This document shows, in pieces, positions 57,107 to 64,000 of a DNA stretch of 64,000 bases. Origin of the DNA: JAPPFW01 sp965231815. GTDB lineage: Bacteria; Actinomycetota; Acidimicrobiia; Spongiisociales; Spongiisociaceae. The stretch spans positions 3,100,001-3,164,000 of the forward strand of contig OZ246890.1 in assembly GCA_965231815.1 (NCBI GenBank), written 5' to 3'. A program made the position numbers and the translations under genes. The notes beneath the pieces were generated by a model. It was not told the origin of the DNA. It did not search any database and saw only the letters and a list, made by a program, of their open reading frames with translations. The number at the start of each line of letters is the position of its first letter. Positions within the stretch are counted from its first letter, which is position 1.

Positions 57107-57952
57107 TCAGCGAATTCCGATGAAGAGGTCGTCCTCCCGGAACGGTACGTTGACCCGGGAGTAAAGGCGCTGGAAGGCTTCGACGCCGATGGTTGCGGGC
57201 ACGTCCTGCTCGGGTACCTGGAGCATGAACCAGTCCTCCGGGATCTGGGTGCGATGAGCTCGCAGGGCCTTTACCTTGAGATCTACCCAAGGGGTTATAT
57301 CGACCATGGTGGTGATGTCTTCATCCGGGGTGCCCCATCCTGCGGAGTTTTCGGCTTCCTCCCGGGTAATCTGCCCGGCTTCGAGGCGGGCCGCGGCTAG
57401 CGCCGCAGCCCGGGAGCGGGGCCAGGTGCTCATGTAGAGCTTGGTTACTCGCCATGGGGCCTCTCCATTTTCGAGGGGGAAGCGCACCATGTCATCCGCT
57501 CCGAAATAGGCGGCCATCCCTACCCTGTGGACCTGGATATGGTCGGGATGGCCGTAGCCCCCGAACGGATCGTATATGGTCAGTATTTCCGGCGTGTAAT
57601 GCCGGAGCATCCGAACCAGCCGCCCGGTTGCCTCCATGAAGTCCGCCTGCCAGAAGCTATCCGGATGTTGGTTGGGCTCGGTTCCCATCATTCCGGAGTC
57701 CCGGTAGCCGAGGAAGTGATGGTTGGGCACTCCCAGGATGACCAACGCCTCGGCTATCTCGTCCGCCCTCATCTCGACTAGGCGGGGCCGGAGCGAATCG
57801 GGGTTTTCGTAGTTGTGGATCTCACCTTCGGCGCCGTCCGTGGCCGTGACCACCACCACCTGTTCGCCCGATTCGGCGTATTTTGCCAGCACCCCTCCGG
57901 TGGAGGTGATCTCATCGTCAGGATGGGCGTGGAAGGCGAACAATCCGGGCAT
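57107..57952 (-). CDS. PIG-L deacetylase, Mca/MshB-like
   Basis: This 281-residue zinc hydrolase has the AHPDDE motif in FAFHAHPDDEITSTGGVLAK (residues 5-24) and the second zinc site in YDPFGGYGHPDHIQVHRV. VTATDGAEGEI and GYRDSGM follow the mycothiol S-conjugate amidase (Mca) pattern. Mca cleaves mycothiol adducts for detoxification and MshB acts in mycothiol synthesis. Either role, or another N-acetylglucosaminyl substrate, is possible; no other mycothiol gene is in the window. Confidence 0.87.
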   Translation of the reverse strand: MPGLFAFHAHPDDEITSTGGVLAKYAESGEQVVVVTATDGAEGEIHNYENPDSLRPRLVEMRADEIAEALVILGVPNHHFLGYRDSGMMGTEPNQHPDSFWQADFMEATGRLVRMLRHYTPEILTIYDPFGGYGHPDHIQVHRVGMAAYFGADDMVRFPLENGEAPWRVTKLYMSTWPRSRAAALAAARLEAGQITREEAENSAGWGTPDEDITTMVDITPWVDLKVKALRAHRTQIPEDWFMLQVPEQDVPATIGVEAFQRLYSRVNVPFREDDLFIGIR

Positions 57953-58057
57953 GGCGTCTCCGGTGTGGTGATCAGCTTTTCGGACAGACAGGATAGATGA
58001 GTTCGCCGCACTCCCTGCCGGGTTTCGGATATCCGAGGATGGGAGGGTTCATGGACC

Positions 58058-59065
58058 TCATCCTCCGATGTAGCTCATCTCGACCTTGGGAAGACCGACG
58101 GTAGCTCCGGAGCGAATCTCCGAGTAGCGGTCTCGTCTCGCCTGCCAGATCGTACTCACCAGATCTACTATGTCGTCCTCGGTTCCATCTGATCGCAGTA
58201 TCTTGCGGAGATCATGTCCGGTCCAGGCGAACAAACAGGTGTAGAGCATCCCTTCCGCCGAGACGCGCGCCCTTGTGCAGGTAGCGCAGAACGGCTGGGT
58301 CACGGATGTGATGAACCCGATCTCCCCCGCGCCATCCAGATACTGCCATCGCCTAGCGACCTCGCCCCGGTAGTTCGGGTCAACCGGTCGGATCGGGAAG
58401 GCCTCGTCGACGGCGTGGATCATCTCCGCGGCGGGAACGACGTCATCCATGCACCAACCGTTGGTGGCGCCGACGTCCATGTACTCGATGAATCGAAGAA
58501 TATGGCCTGTACCTCGAAAGTGTCGCGCCATGTCCACCACACCATGATCGTTAACCCCCCGCTTGACTACCGCGTTCACCTTGACGGGTAGTCCGGCCGC
58601 GGCGGCCGCGTCGATCCCCTCGAGTACGGATGCGACCGGAAACCCCACATCGTTCATAGCCTTGAAGGTCGTGTCGTCGATCGAATCGAGGGATACTGTC
58701 ATCCGGGACAGTCCGGCTTCCGCGAGAGCCGTTGCCTTACGCTGTAGTAGGGATGCGTTGGTGGTGAGGGTGACCTCGCAACCGGTTGAGTCCACCAGCA
58801 TGGCGATCAGCCGCTCGATCCCTTTGCGGAGTAGCGGTTCCCCTCCGGTGAGCCTGATCTTGCGTACCCCCAGTCGTTCGAGAGCTCGCGCGATGGTCGT
58901 CAATTCTTCGAAGCTCAGCAGCAATTCACGTTTGAGGAATATGTAGTCACGAGTGAAGATCTCGGCGGGCATGCAGTAGCGGCACCTGAAGTTGCATCGG
59001 TCGGTTACCGATAGGCGAAGGTCTCGCAGCGGACGGCGCAGGGTGTCTCGGATGACTGTATCCAT
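58058..59065 (-). CDS. moaA: GTP 3',8-cyclase MoaA (molybdenum cofactor synthesis)
   Basis: This 335-residue radical SAM enzyme catalyses the first step of molybdopterin synthesis with MoaC. The N-terminal cluster motif CNFRCRYC (CX3CX2C) is followed by KIRLTGGEPLLRKGIERLIA. The C-terminal second cluster is FCATCTRARVSAEGMLYTCL, and the chain ends in the Gly-Gly needed for activity (SYIGG). The ATG at 59065 matches homologues; the frame runs upstream without support. No other moa genes are adjacent. Confidence 0.96.
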   Translation of the reverse strand: MDTVIRDTLRRPLRDLRLSVTDRCNFRCRYCMPAEIFTRDYIFLKRELLLSFEELTTIARALERLGVRKIRLTGGEPLLRKGIERLIAMLVDSTGCEVTLTTNASLLQRKATALAEAGLSRMTVSLDSIDDTTFKAMNDVGFPVASVLEGIDAAAAAGLPVKVNAVVKRGVNDHGVVDMARHFRGTGHILRFIEYMDVGATNGWCMDDVVPAAEMIHAVDEAFPIRPVDPNYRGEVARRWQYLDGAGEIGFITSVTQPFCATCTRARVSAEGMLYTCLFAWTGHDLRKILRSDGTEDDIVDLVSTIWQARRDRYSEIRSGATVGLPKVEMSYIGG

Positions 59066-59220
59066 CTCTACAGGATACCGGCCTTTCCGGAAAGGCCTAA
59101 CCGTTGGGAAGGCCGGCCCGGAGCCGGTACCCATCCAGGCTACCCGCTCCAACTGGAACCAAGTTGGTATCAGTGTTAATAAGATGTATATATCTGCTAA
59201 GTAGCTTATTATATAGGTAT
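59066..59220. promoter_or_regulatory. Divergent AT-rich intergenic region between moaA and the tad genes
   Basis: The section at about 59165-59220 is strongly AT-rich, with TATATA-type words and the run TTATTATATAGGTATATG next to the tad start. This contrasts with the GC-rich surroundings and suggests the tad promoter. No definite -35/-10 pair can be assigned. Confidence 0.4.
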
Positions 59221-59664
59221 ATGTTTCGAATACATTGCAGGGCAATTCGCTTCAGAGACCGCCGGCAGGCAAGACTCCCGGTCCGTGACGAATCCGATGG
59301 CGAGTTCGGCGGGACATCGGTGGAGTTCCTGGTAGCGATGGCAAGTGCTTTGCTCATCATGGTTTTCCTGTTCAACGCAGTCCTCATGTTGTATGCCAGA
59401 TCGGTAATGCAACATGCTGCCGACGTGGGAGCGCGCAGCGCGGCCCGCTCCGGGGGGACGGAGGCTACCTGCGAAGCGATGGCGACCACCACTATCGAGT
59501 CACTCGCCGCGGTGTACGCCGACGATACCTCTGTGGGGTGCCGAAAGGAGCGAACGGCTACGTCGGCTACGGTCCTAGCGGAACTGGGTCCGGTATTCGG
59601 CGATATAGGTCCCCGCTGGCGCTTCACCATCCGCTCCACCGTCGCGACGGAGCCCTTTACGTGA
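59221..59664 (+). CDS. TadE-like pilus assembly protein (first)
   Basis: This 147-residue protein has a basic N-terminus and the TadE-type motif GGTSVEFLVAMASALLIMVF, with the Glu five residues into the hydrophobic segment. LYARSVMQHAADVGARSAAR follows. TadE proteins are processed minor pilins that help assemble Flp pili. The ATG at 59221 follows an AT-rich promoter-like stretch. It overlaps the second tadE gene by four bases (GTGA). Confidence 0.75.
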   Translation: MFRIHCRAIRFRDRRQARLPVRDESDGEFGGTSVEFLVAMASALLIMVFLFNAVLMLYARSVMQHAADVGARSAARSGGTEATCEAMATTTIESLAAVYADDTSVGCRKERTATSATVLAELGPVFGDIGPRWRFTIRSTVATEPFT

Positions 59665-60107
59665 CCTCCGGCGTGTGCCGTTCCGCTCTGTGTCGCCAAG
59701 ACGGCGCCGGAGCTGTCGAGTTGGTGGTAGGGACAGCGTTGCTGTTGTTTCCGGTGTCACTTCTCCTCTTGAGCTTGCCCCTTCTGGTGGAGTATCGGTC
59801 GATGGGTGACGCGGCAGCCCGAGAGGCTGTCCGGGCATGCGCCATCGCGGACGATCCACGGAGTGGAGAGACGATTTCCGAACGGATGGTTCAGCGGATC
59901 ATCACAGAGAGGGGTCTTGTCCCCGAGAACGTAACTGTCGACGTCGATTGTGCCATCGCCTGGAGGCCGGGCGGGGTGGTAACCGCTTCGGTCTCATTTG
60001 AAGTACCGGCGTTGCGAATCGTGGGGATCGGTGACGTTGGGAGGATGACGATTCTCCGTACTTATGCCGAACGTATAGAACTCCACCGCAGTGAGCCGAG
60101 CCGGTGA
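59661..60107 (+). CDS. TadE-like pilus assembly protein (second)
   Basis: This 148-residue protein starts at GTG 59661, within GTGA at the end of the first gene. The pilin-like segment is GAGAVELVVGTALLLFPVSL, again with Glu near the start of the helix. It is followed by EYRSMGDAAAREAVRACAIA, as in TadE, and a C-terminal domain of beta-like sequence (VTASVSFEVPALRIVGIGDV). It overlaps the third gene by four bases. Confidence 0.72.
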   Translation: MTSGVCRSALCRQDGAGAVELVVGTALLLFPVSLLLLSLPLLVEYRSMGDAAAREAVRACAIADDPRSGETISERMVQRIITERGLVPENVTVDVDCAIAWRPGGVVTASVSFEVPALRIVGIGDVGRMTILRTYAERIELHRSEPSR

Positions 60108-60541
60108 AGAATGCCTATCTCGGCCGAGTACGAGCAGAGCATGGTTCCGTAACTGTGTGGATTCTGGGACTGGTGATGATCCTCTTTCTAGCGGGGGCCC
60201 TTGCCATGGACATGTGGCGGGTGGTTGCGTACCACGGAACGCTGGTCGGAATCGCCGACAAGGGCGCCGTTGCCGGGGCAGCCCAAGTAGATGTTGAGGA
60301 ACTGTACGAGAATGTTGTCGTGCTGGTTCCCGACGGCGCCGAACGAGCGGCCGAGGACTTTGCTCGAATCCAGCCTCATTGGGAGGAGGGTTCCATGACG
60401 GTCCGAGCGTATGCAGACCGGTCACAGGTATCGGTGGAGGTGACCGGGATCGTTCAACTCGCCCTGCTCCGGATATTCGCGCCGTCCCAGGGGATTGTTC
60501 TGAACGTCCGCAGCCAGGCTTCCCCGACAGTCTTCGAATGA
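60104..60541 (+). CDS. TadG-like/TadE-like secreted pilus-associated protein
   Basis: This 145-residue protein starts at a GTG overlapping the preceding stop (GTGA). It has an N-terminal segment HGSVTVWILGLVMILFLAGA followed by DMWRVVAYHGTLVGIADKGA, like the TadG N-terminal (Flp pilus-assembly TadE/G-like) region. It lacks the large von Willebrand domain of full TadG. It completes a three-gene set with no CpaF, TadB, TadC or pilin gene nearby. Confidence 0.68.
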   Translation: MKNAYLGRVRAEHGSVTVWILGLVMILFLAGALAMDMWRVVAYHGTLVGIADKGAVAGAAQVDVEELYENVVVLVPDGAERAAEDFARIQPHWEEGSMTVRAYADRSQVSVEVTGIVQLALLRIFAPSQGIVLNVRSQASPTVFE

Positions 60542-60630
60542 CCGGTCCCGGCCTGTTCCGGAAAGGATGGAACGGGGCGATGCTCTGGCCGCCGGTAGTT
60601 TCTCTCCAACCGGCGGCCGGCAACCGGCAA

Positions 60631-60858
60631 CTACGTTTCTTGGTCCGGGTTCTGTTCGATGTCGTCACTTGAGCGGCGTCTGATAAAGGTGAACAGGGGG
60701 CTCATCAGGGCCGCGCCGACGAGGATCACCACAGTGGGCAAAAACCACTGTGGGGTGGCGAACATCCATCCTCGTGTAGGGAAGGATATCCAGGCAGCCA
60801 GGAGGATCAGGATCGATCCGAGTAACAATGAGAATAATCTAAACGGGTGGCGTTTCAT
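60631..60858 (-). CDS. Small two-span membrane protein
   Basis: This 75-residue protein has two hydrophobic helices (LFSLLLGSILILLAAWISFP and WFLPTVVILVGAALMSPLFT) separated by a short loop. The C-terminal tail is polar (RRRSSDDIEQNPDQET). AAGGAG lies six bases before the ATG, a convincing ribosome binding site. It is downstream of the PspC-domain gene on the same strand. An 11-base G tract (minus strand) lies 28 bases upstream of its start. I do not recognise a family. Confidence 0.75.
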   Translation of the reverse strand: MKRHPFRLFSLLLGSILILLAAWISFPTRGWMFATPQWFLPTVVILVGAALMSPLFTFIRRRSSDDIEQNPDQET

Positions 60859-60886
60859 TTTTCACTCCTTCCCCACCACAATCACG

Positions 60887-60897
60887 CCCCCCCCCCC
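60887..60897 (-). repeat. Poly-G tract (11 bases) in a 5' leader
   Basis: Eleven consecutive C bases on the plus strand, thus G on the coding strand, lie between the PspC gene and the ribosome binding site of the 75-residue membrane protein. Tracts of this length are prone to slippage. Confidence 0.85.
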
Positions 60898-60983
60898 GAC
60901 CTGAGCCGGAGGTTCGACGATCATTCGGGTGGCCGGTGTGGTTATCTGAATAGTCTGAATACGAGTCGGAGCCCCTCCGGTTT

Positions 60984-62192
60984 TCAGCGAACAGGTGGCA
61001 CCTCCACTCCATACCTGCTCTCGTATGGTGAGTGTCGGATGCAGATGATTCCTGACCGTTCCTGATCGCAGGTGACGACCTCGATCTGTCCGATACCGAC
61101 CTCGGCTTCTATTAACAGCTCCCCTTCAGGCCCATCCACGGTGGCAACAGCGTCAACTCCGAAACCGTTCCGGGTCCAGTCGTTGACCCTCAAGCTACCG
61201 ATACCTACCTCGCCGTCCACCACGACAGACACATCGTCGGGGAGGTAAACCAGTACCTCCCCTATTCCCGCCTCGATTTCGGTAGCTACCGTCCGGCCGA
61301 CGAAGTCGACCTCCCGTAGGTCGATTAGCAATGAGCCGACGTCCAAGTCGTATTGGTTGCGGATCTCCCCCACGGAAGTGATCCGATGTATGGAAGGCTT
61401 GGTGTCTATCCAGCCGCGCTCGAGCGAGAAGCGGCCGTCAATGACATCTGCCAGGGGTGAGAGGATGAGGAAAGGCGTTAGCAGGATTCCCGTGACGATC
61501 AAGCCTCCGGTACGGCCGAACCAGGCCCCGATAACCAGCCCTGCTCCGATGACTGCCACCAGTAAGGCCAGGTAGTGGCGGAAAAGGGGATGGAAACCGG
61601 GAATGACGGTATCGAGCAAGCCGAGGACGCCTAACGCCAGCACTGCGAATCCCAGCGTAACTCGACCGAGGTAGGAGGTCTCCCGTACCGGTGGAGGGGT
61701 TGTCGAGGACGATTCCGGTTCCTCTTGCTCGCTCTCGGTTGGGGGAGGTGCGGTCTGGGCCGATGAACCATCGGTATCCGCCTTGGAACGACCGTCGTCC
61801 GGTCCATGATCCCTCTGGCCCAAGTCGCCACGGTAGAGCATCACACCCACGCCGATCAGCACCACTGCCAGAGCTAGATCCACCTGGATGAGTCCGGTTC
61901 GGGAAGCCAGAATGATGACCGCCATGCCGACGAGACCCGCGCCCACCCATCGACGGGACTGGCCGGACCCTACCCAGCTTTGGACGATCGCCTCGGATTG
62001 GCCCTCGTTGGGGATCAGCAGCCAGCCGGCCACGTACAGGAGGGCTCCCAAGCCTCCTGCGAAGCAAAGCAGGAAGAAGACGATCCTTATTATCCAAACG
62101 GGTACTCCGAACCGCCCGCCCAGACCGGATGCCACCCCTGCCAGCCAGCGGCCTTCGAGAGGCCGGTGTAGTGATGTAGTTCTGTTGCTCAT
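60984..62192 (-). CDS. PspC-domain membrane protein with LiaF-like C-terminus
   Basis: This 402-residue protein has an N-terminal PspC domain (about residues 8-65, GRWLAGVASGLGGRFGVPVW), several further membrane helices and a Ser/Pro/Glu-rich cytoplasmic linker (residues 135-175). The C-terminal beta-rich domain has repeated 'EAGIGEVLVYLPDDV' and 'EVGIGSLRVND' segments, as in LiaF/VraT-like proteins that restrain envelope-stress kinases. It is divergent from a PspC-fused histidine kinase, and a link between the two is likely. The ATG at 62192 has GAGGATAG upstream. Confidence 0.85.
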   Translation of the reverse strand: MSNRTTSLHRPLEGRWLAGVASGLGGRFGVPVWIIRIVFFLLCFAGGLGALLYVAGWLLIPNEGQSEAIVQSWVGSGQSRRWVGAGLVGMAVIILASRTGLIQVDLALAVVLIGVGVMLYRGDLGQRDHGPDDGRSKADTDGSSAQTAPPPTESEQEEPESSSTTPPPVRETSYLGRVTLGFAVLALGVLGLLDTVIPGFHPLFRHYLALLVAVIGAGLVIGAWFGRTGGLIVTGILLTPFLILSPLADVIDGRFSLERGWIDTKPSIHRITSVGEIRNQYDLDVGSLLIDLREVDFVGRTVATEIEAGIGEVLVYLPDDVSVVVDGEVGIGSLRVNDWTRNGFGVDAVATVDGPEGELLIEAEVGIGQIEVVTCDQERSGIICIRHSPYESRYGVEVPPVR

Positions 62193-62279
62193 GTCTTAAC
62201 TATCCTCCCCTACGGGCCTGGCGATGCCCGCGTAGTGTTCCTGTGATGTAGTTCTGTTGCTCATGTCTTAACTATCCTC
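62171..62279. repeat. 37-bp direct repeat duplicating the PspC gene's start region
   Basis: Positions 62171-62207 and 62243-62279 are identical (offset 72). Each contains the ribosome binding site, the ATG and the first six codons and part of the seventh of the PspC gene on the minus strand. Confidence 0.95.
62196..62264 (-). CDS. Predicted 22-codon upstream ORF created by the duplication
   Basis: From the upstream duplicated ATG the frame reads MSNRTTSQEHYAGIARPVGE then Asp-Ser and a TAA stop. The stop lies three bases before the true PspC ATG, inside its ribosome binding region. It has the same initiation sequence as the real gene, so ribosomes should load on it. It may attenuate or couple translation, or be an accident of duplication. 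Confidence 0.45.
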   Translation of the reverse strand: MSNRTTSQEHYAGIARPVGEDS

Positions 62280-62385
62280 GGTCCATCACGACTTGTCTAT
62301 GGGGGATTACCCTGGATGATTCCTAACCCACCAGGGTTGGTTCAGGGGTTTTCCTAGTTGCCGGCCTCATCCACGCGGTGAGACA

Positions 62386-63585
62386 ATGGCCGGTATGGAG
62401 AGTGGAGCAACTTCTCGTTTCCAGCGCATCGCCGGCAACATCTCGCGGAGGCGGAACGGCCGCCTTATCGCCGGAGTGGCCGGAGGTATAGCCGATCGGG
62501 TCGGTGTGGCCGACCTGTATGTTCGAGCCGGTTTCCTGGTACTAGCCCTCATCTGGGGCATCGGGGTGATCGTCTACGTAGGGTTGTGGGCGCTGACCCT
62601 TGACCGGATCGGGGATTCGGAACCTACCCGGAAGGAGGACGATCAGCGCAGAGCGGGATACCTGCTGGTATTCGTAGGGCTTCTACTGGTCTTACGCACG
62701 TTCGGGATATGGAGCGGTGATGGGCTGGTGTGGCCGGTCGCAGCCGTGATTATGGGCATCGCTTTCCTGATGGATCGGCGTGATATCGACCCGCGGTCCG
62801 CCATTCTGGCCCTCTTCGATCCGAACAGCGGACGTTTCCGGAGCCGGACGGTTATCGGGATACTGCTCCTGGTTGTCGGTCTGTCAATCCTCGGCGCTGC
62901 AGTGGGTAGGCAGGTCGAGACCGTCTTGCTGGCGGTCCTGGTTACCGGAGTAGGGATAGCGGTGCTGTTCGGGCCTTGGGTATGGAGGTTGGTCGCGGAC
63001 CTGGGGGCCGAACGAAGTCGACGGATCCGTGAGGAGGAGCGTGCCGACATGGCCGCTCACCTACACGACTCCGTGTTGCAGACCCTGGCTCTGATTCAGC
63101 GGTCGGATGATCCGAGGCGGGTGGTCACCCTAGCCAGAGTTCAGGAACGAGAGTTACGGCACTGGCTTTACGATTCGACGCCGCCGGACAGCCCGGAACT
63201 CCTATCACGCGCCTTGCAGAAGGAGGTGGACCGGATCGAGAAGAACTTCGATGTCCCGATAGAGTTGGTGACGGTGGGTGACCTACCGGTGGACCGCCGG
63301 GTCCGGGCGATGGTGGCGGCGGCGGGTGAGGCGCTTACCAATGCCGCCCGACATTCGGGCGCCGAGCAGGTATCGATCTACTCAGAGGTGGAGGGAGCCT
63401 CGACCGATGTCTGGATCTCCGATCTCGGCGACGGTTTTGATGCCGGCGCGGTTGCAGAAGATCGGCGAGGTATCGCCGAATCGATCGTCGGTCGGATGCA
63501 AAGCCACGGTGGGACGGCCCGAATCATCTCAGAACCGGGAGAAGGTACCGAGGTGCATCTTCGGTTGGCCGGTGAAGCCGAATGA
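62386..63585 (+). CDS. PspC-domain sensor histidine kinase
   Basis: This 399-residue kinase has an N-terminal PspC domain (RNGRLIAGVAGGIADRVGVA), then four to six more membrane helices (to about residue 205) with no extracellular sensor domain. A HisKA_3 dimerisation segment follows, ADMAAHLHDSVLQTLALIQR with the phospho-accepting His, and a short HATPase domain (GEALTNAARHSGAEQVSIYS as N box, DLGDGFDAGAVAEDRRGIAE as G1). It overlaps the response regulator by four bases. The PspC fusion suggests an envelope-stress signal. An ATG at 62395 is an alternative start. Confidence 0.92.
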   Translation: MAGMESGATSRFQRIAGNISRRRNGRLIAGVAGGIADRVGVADLYVRAGFLVLALIWGIGVIVYVGLWALTLDRIGDSEPTRKEDDQRRAGYLLVFVGLLLVLRTFGIWSGDGLVWPVAAVIMGIAFLMDRRDIDPRSAILALFDPNSGRFRSRTVIGILLLVVGLSILGAAVGRQVETVLLAVLVTGVGIAVLFGPWVWRLVADLGAERSRRIREEERADMAAHLHDSVLQTLALIQRSDDPRRVVTLARVQERELRHWLYDSTPPDSPELLSRALQKEVDRIEKNFDVPIELVTVGDLPVDRRVRAMVAAAGEALTNAARHSGAEQVSIYSEVEGASTDVWISDLGDGFDAGAVAEDRRGIAESIVGRMQSHGGTARIISEPGEGTEVHLRLAGEAE

Positions 63586-64000
63586 TACGCGTGTTCGTCG
63601 TGGACGATCACCGGTTGTTCCTGTCGGGCGTTAAGGCGGAGTTGGCAGACCGGGGCGACATTACGGTGAACGGAACCGCCGAGGACGTGGATGAGGCTAT
63701 CGCAGCCATCCGGCGGGATCCTCCCGATGTGGCGCTGGTTGACGTTCATATGCCCGGAGGCGGGGGCTTGGTCGTACTCGAGAACATCCGGGAGACCAAC
63801 CCCGACGTGAAGTTCTTGGCGCTCTCCGTATCGGATGCGGCCGAGGATGTGATCGCCATGATTCGGGCGGGCGCCAGAGGGTACGTCACCAAGTCCATCA
63901 GACCAAACGAACTGGCCGATGCCATCAGGAGGGTGCAGGGAGGAGATGCGGTGTTCTCCCCCATGTTGGCCGGGTTCGTTCTGGACACCTTCGCATCCGG
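63582..64000 (+). CDS. NarL/LuxR-type response regulator (partial)
   Basis: The first 139 residues are visible before the window ends. The receiver domain is complete: acidic pair in RVFVVDDHRLFLSG (Asp8, Asp9), phosphorylation site Asp54 in VALVDVHMPGGGG, Ser82 in ALSVSD and Lys104 in YVTKSIRPNEL. The start of the output-domain linker (VFSPMLAGFVLDTF) is typical of NarL-family regulators, whose LuxR helix-turn-helix would lie beyond the edge. The ATG overlaps the kinase stop codon (ATGA), so the two form a two-component pair. Confidence 0.93.
   Translation, partial: MIRVFVVDDHRLFLSGVKAELADRGDITVNGTAEDVDEAIAAIRRDPPDVALVDVHMPGGGGLVVLENIRETNPDVKFLALSVSDAAEDVIAMIRAGARGYVTKSIRPNELADAIRRVQGGDAVFSPMLAGFVLDTFAS

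Noticed and set aside
1..64000. CRISPR array, prophage or transposase gene
   Set aside because: No regularly spaced repeats, no phage structural genes and no transposase motifs were found; XerD is a chromosomal-type recombinase in its conserved position.

Overview
The window looks like a stretch of chromosome from a member of the Actinomycetota, probably a deep-branching and perhaps uncultured lineage such as Acidimicrobiia; that placement is an inference. The evidence is a complete Pup-proteasome locus (helY-tatC-tatA, pafC-pafB-pafA, prcA-prcB-pup-dop, the AAA ring ATPase, trmI), the pgsA / FHA protein / FtsR-type MerR cluster, a DUF4193 zinc-ribbon protein and moderately high GC. From memory of the Mycobacterium tuberculosis map, three blocks are syntenic: Rv1822-Rv1828, Rv1694-Rv1713 and Rv2092c-Rv2118c. 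Most genes are on the minus strand in tightly overlapping operons (ATGA/GTGA junctions).

Layout. 1-2.2 kb: edge of a secreted carboxypeptidase-like gene, ftsR-like merR, garA-like FHA gene, pgsA. 2.3-2.55 kb: a truncated repeat beside tRNA-Pro(GGG). 2.6-10 kb: housekeeping run der-cmk-aroA-rluB-scpB-scpA-HD hydrolase, a DksA-type zinc finger and a XerD-like recombinase. 10.1-12 kb: an insert between xerD and pyrG with an SBD-HNH endonuclease, a decayed cysteine desulfurase and an orphan HigA antitoxin. 12-13.7 kb: pyrG. 13.8-22.9 kb: a catabolic operon (ROK regulator, M20 hydrolase, ABC binding protein, permease, YhfX-like PLP enzyme, ABC ATPase, NagB) sitting where actinobacterial relatives have a short recN-pyrG interval. 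Its binding protein carries a nearly perfect 989-bp internal tandem duplication. 23.3-26.7 kb: recN, nadK, tlyA and a small gene. 26.9-31.7 kb: rhomboid protease, VapBC, GNAT-NUDIX-M20 operon, DUF4193 protein. 31.8-45.7 kb: lipid kinase, helicase, Tat and Pup-proteasome genes. 45.9-48.1 kb: a compact SIR2 / DprA / phosphoribosyltransferase operon bracketed by repeat elements, the best candidate for an uncharacterised conflict system. 48.3-57.9 kb: small membrane proteins, a sulfate-exporter-family transporter, arfB, menA, a hydrolase, aceE, a class V aminotransferase and a PIG-L deacetylase. 58-64 kb: moaA, a tadE-tadE-tadG trio, a small membrane protein behind a poly-G tract, a PspC/LiaF-like protein, a PspC-fused histidine kinase and its response regulator, which runs off the end.

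Two families of short terminal-inverted-repeat elements are scattered through the window. Family 1 is about 206 bp, with three full copies, one truncated copy and one fragment. Family 2 is about 105-120 bp, with two copies and a half copy. Both tend to sit next to TA dinucleotides, as expected of MITEs moved by Tc1/mariner or IS630-type transposases. No transposase, CRISPR array, rRNA or prophage was seen.
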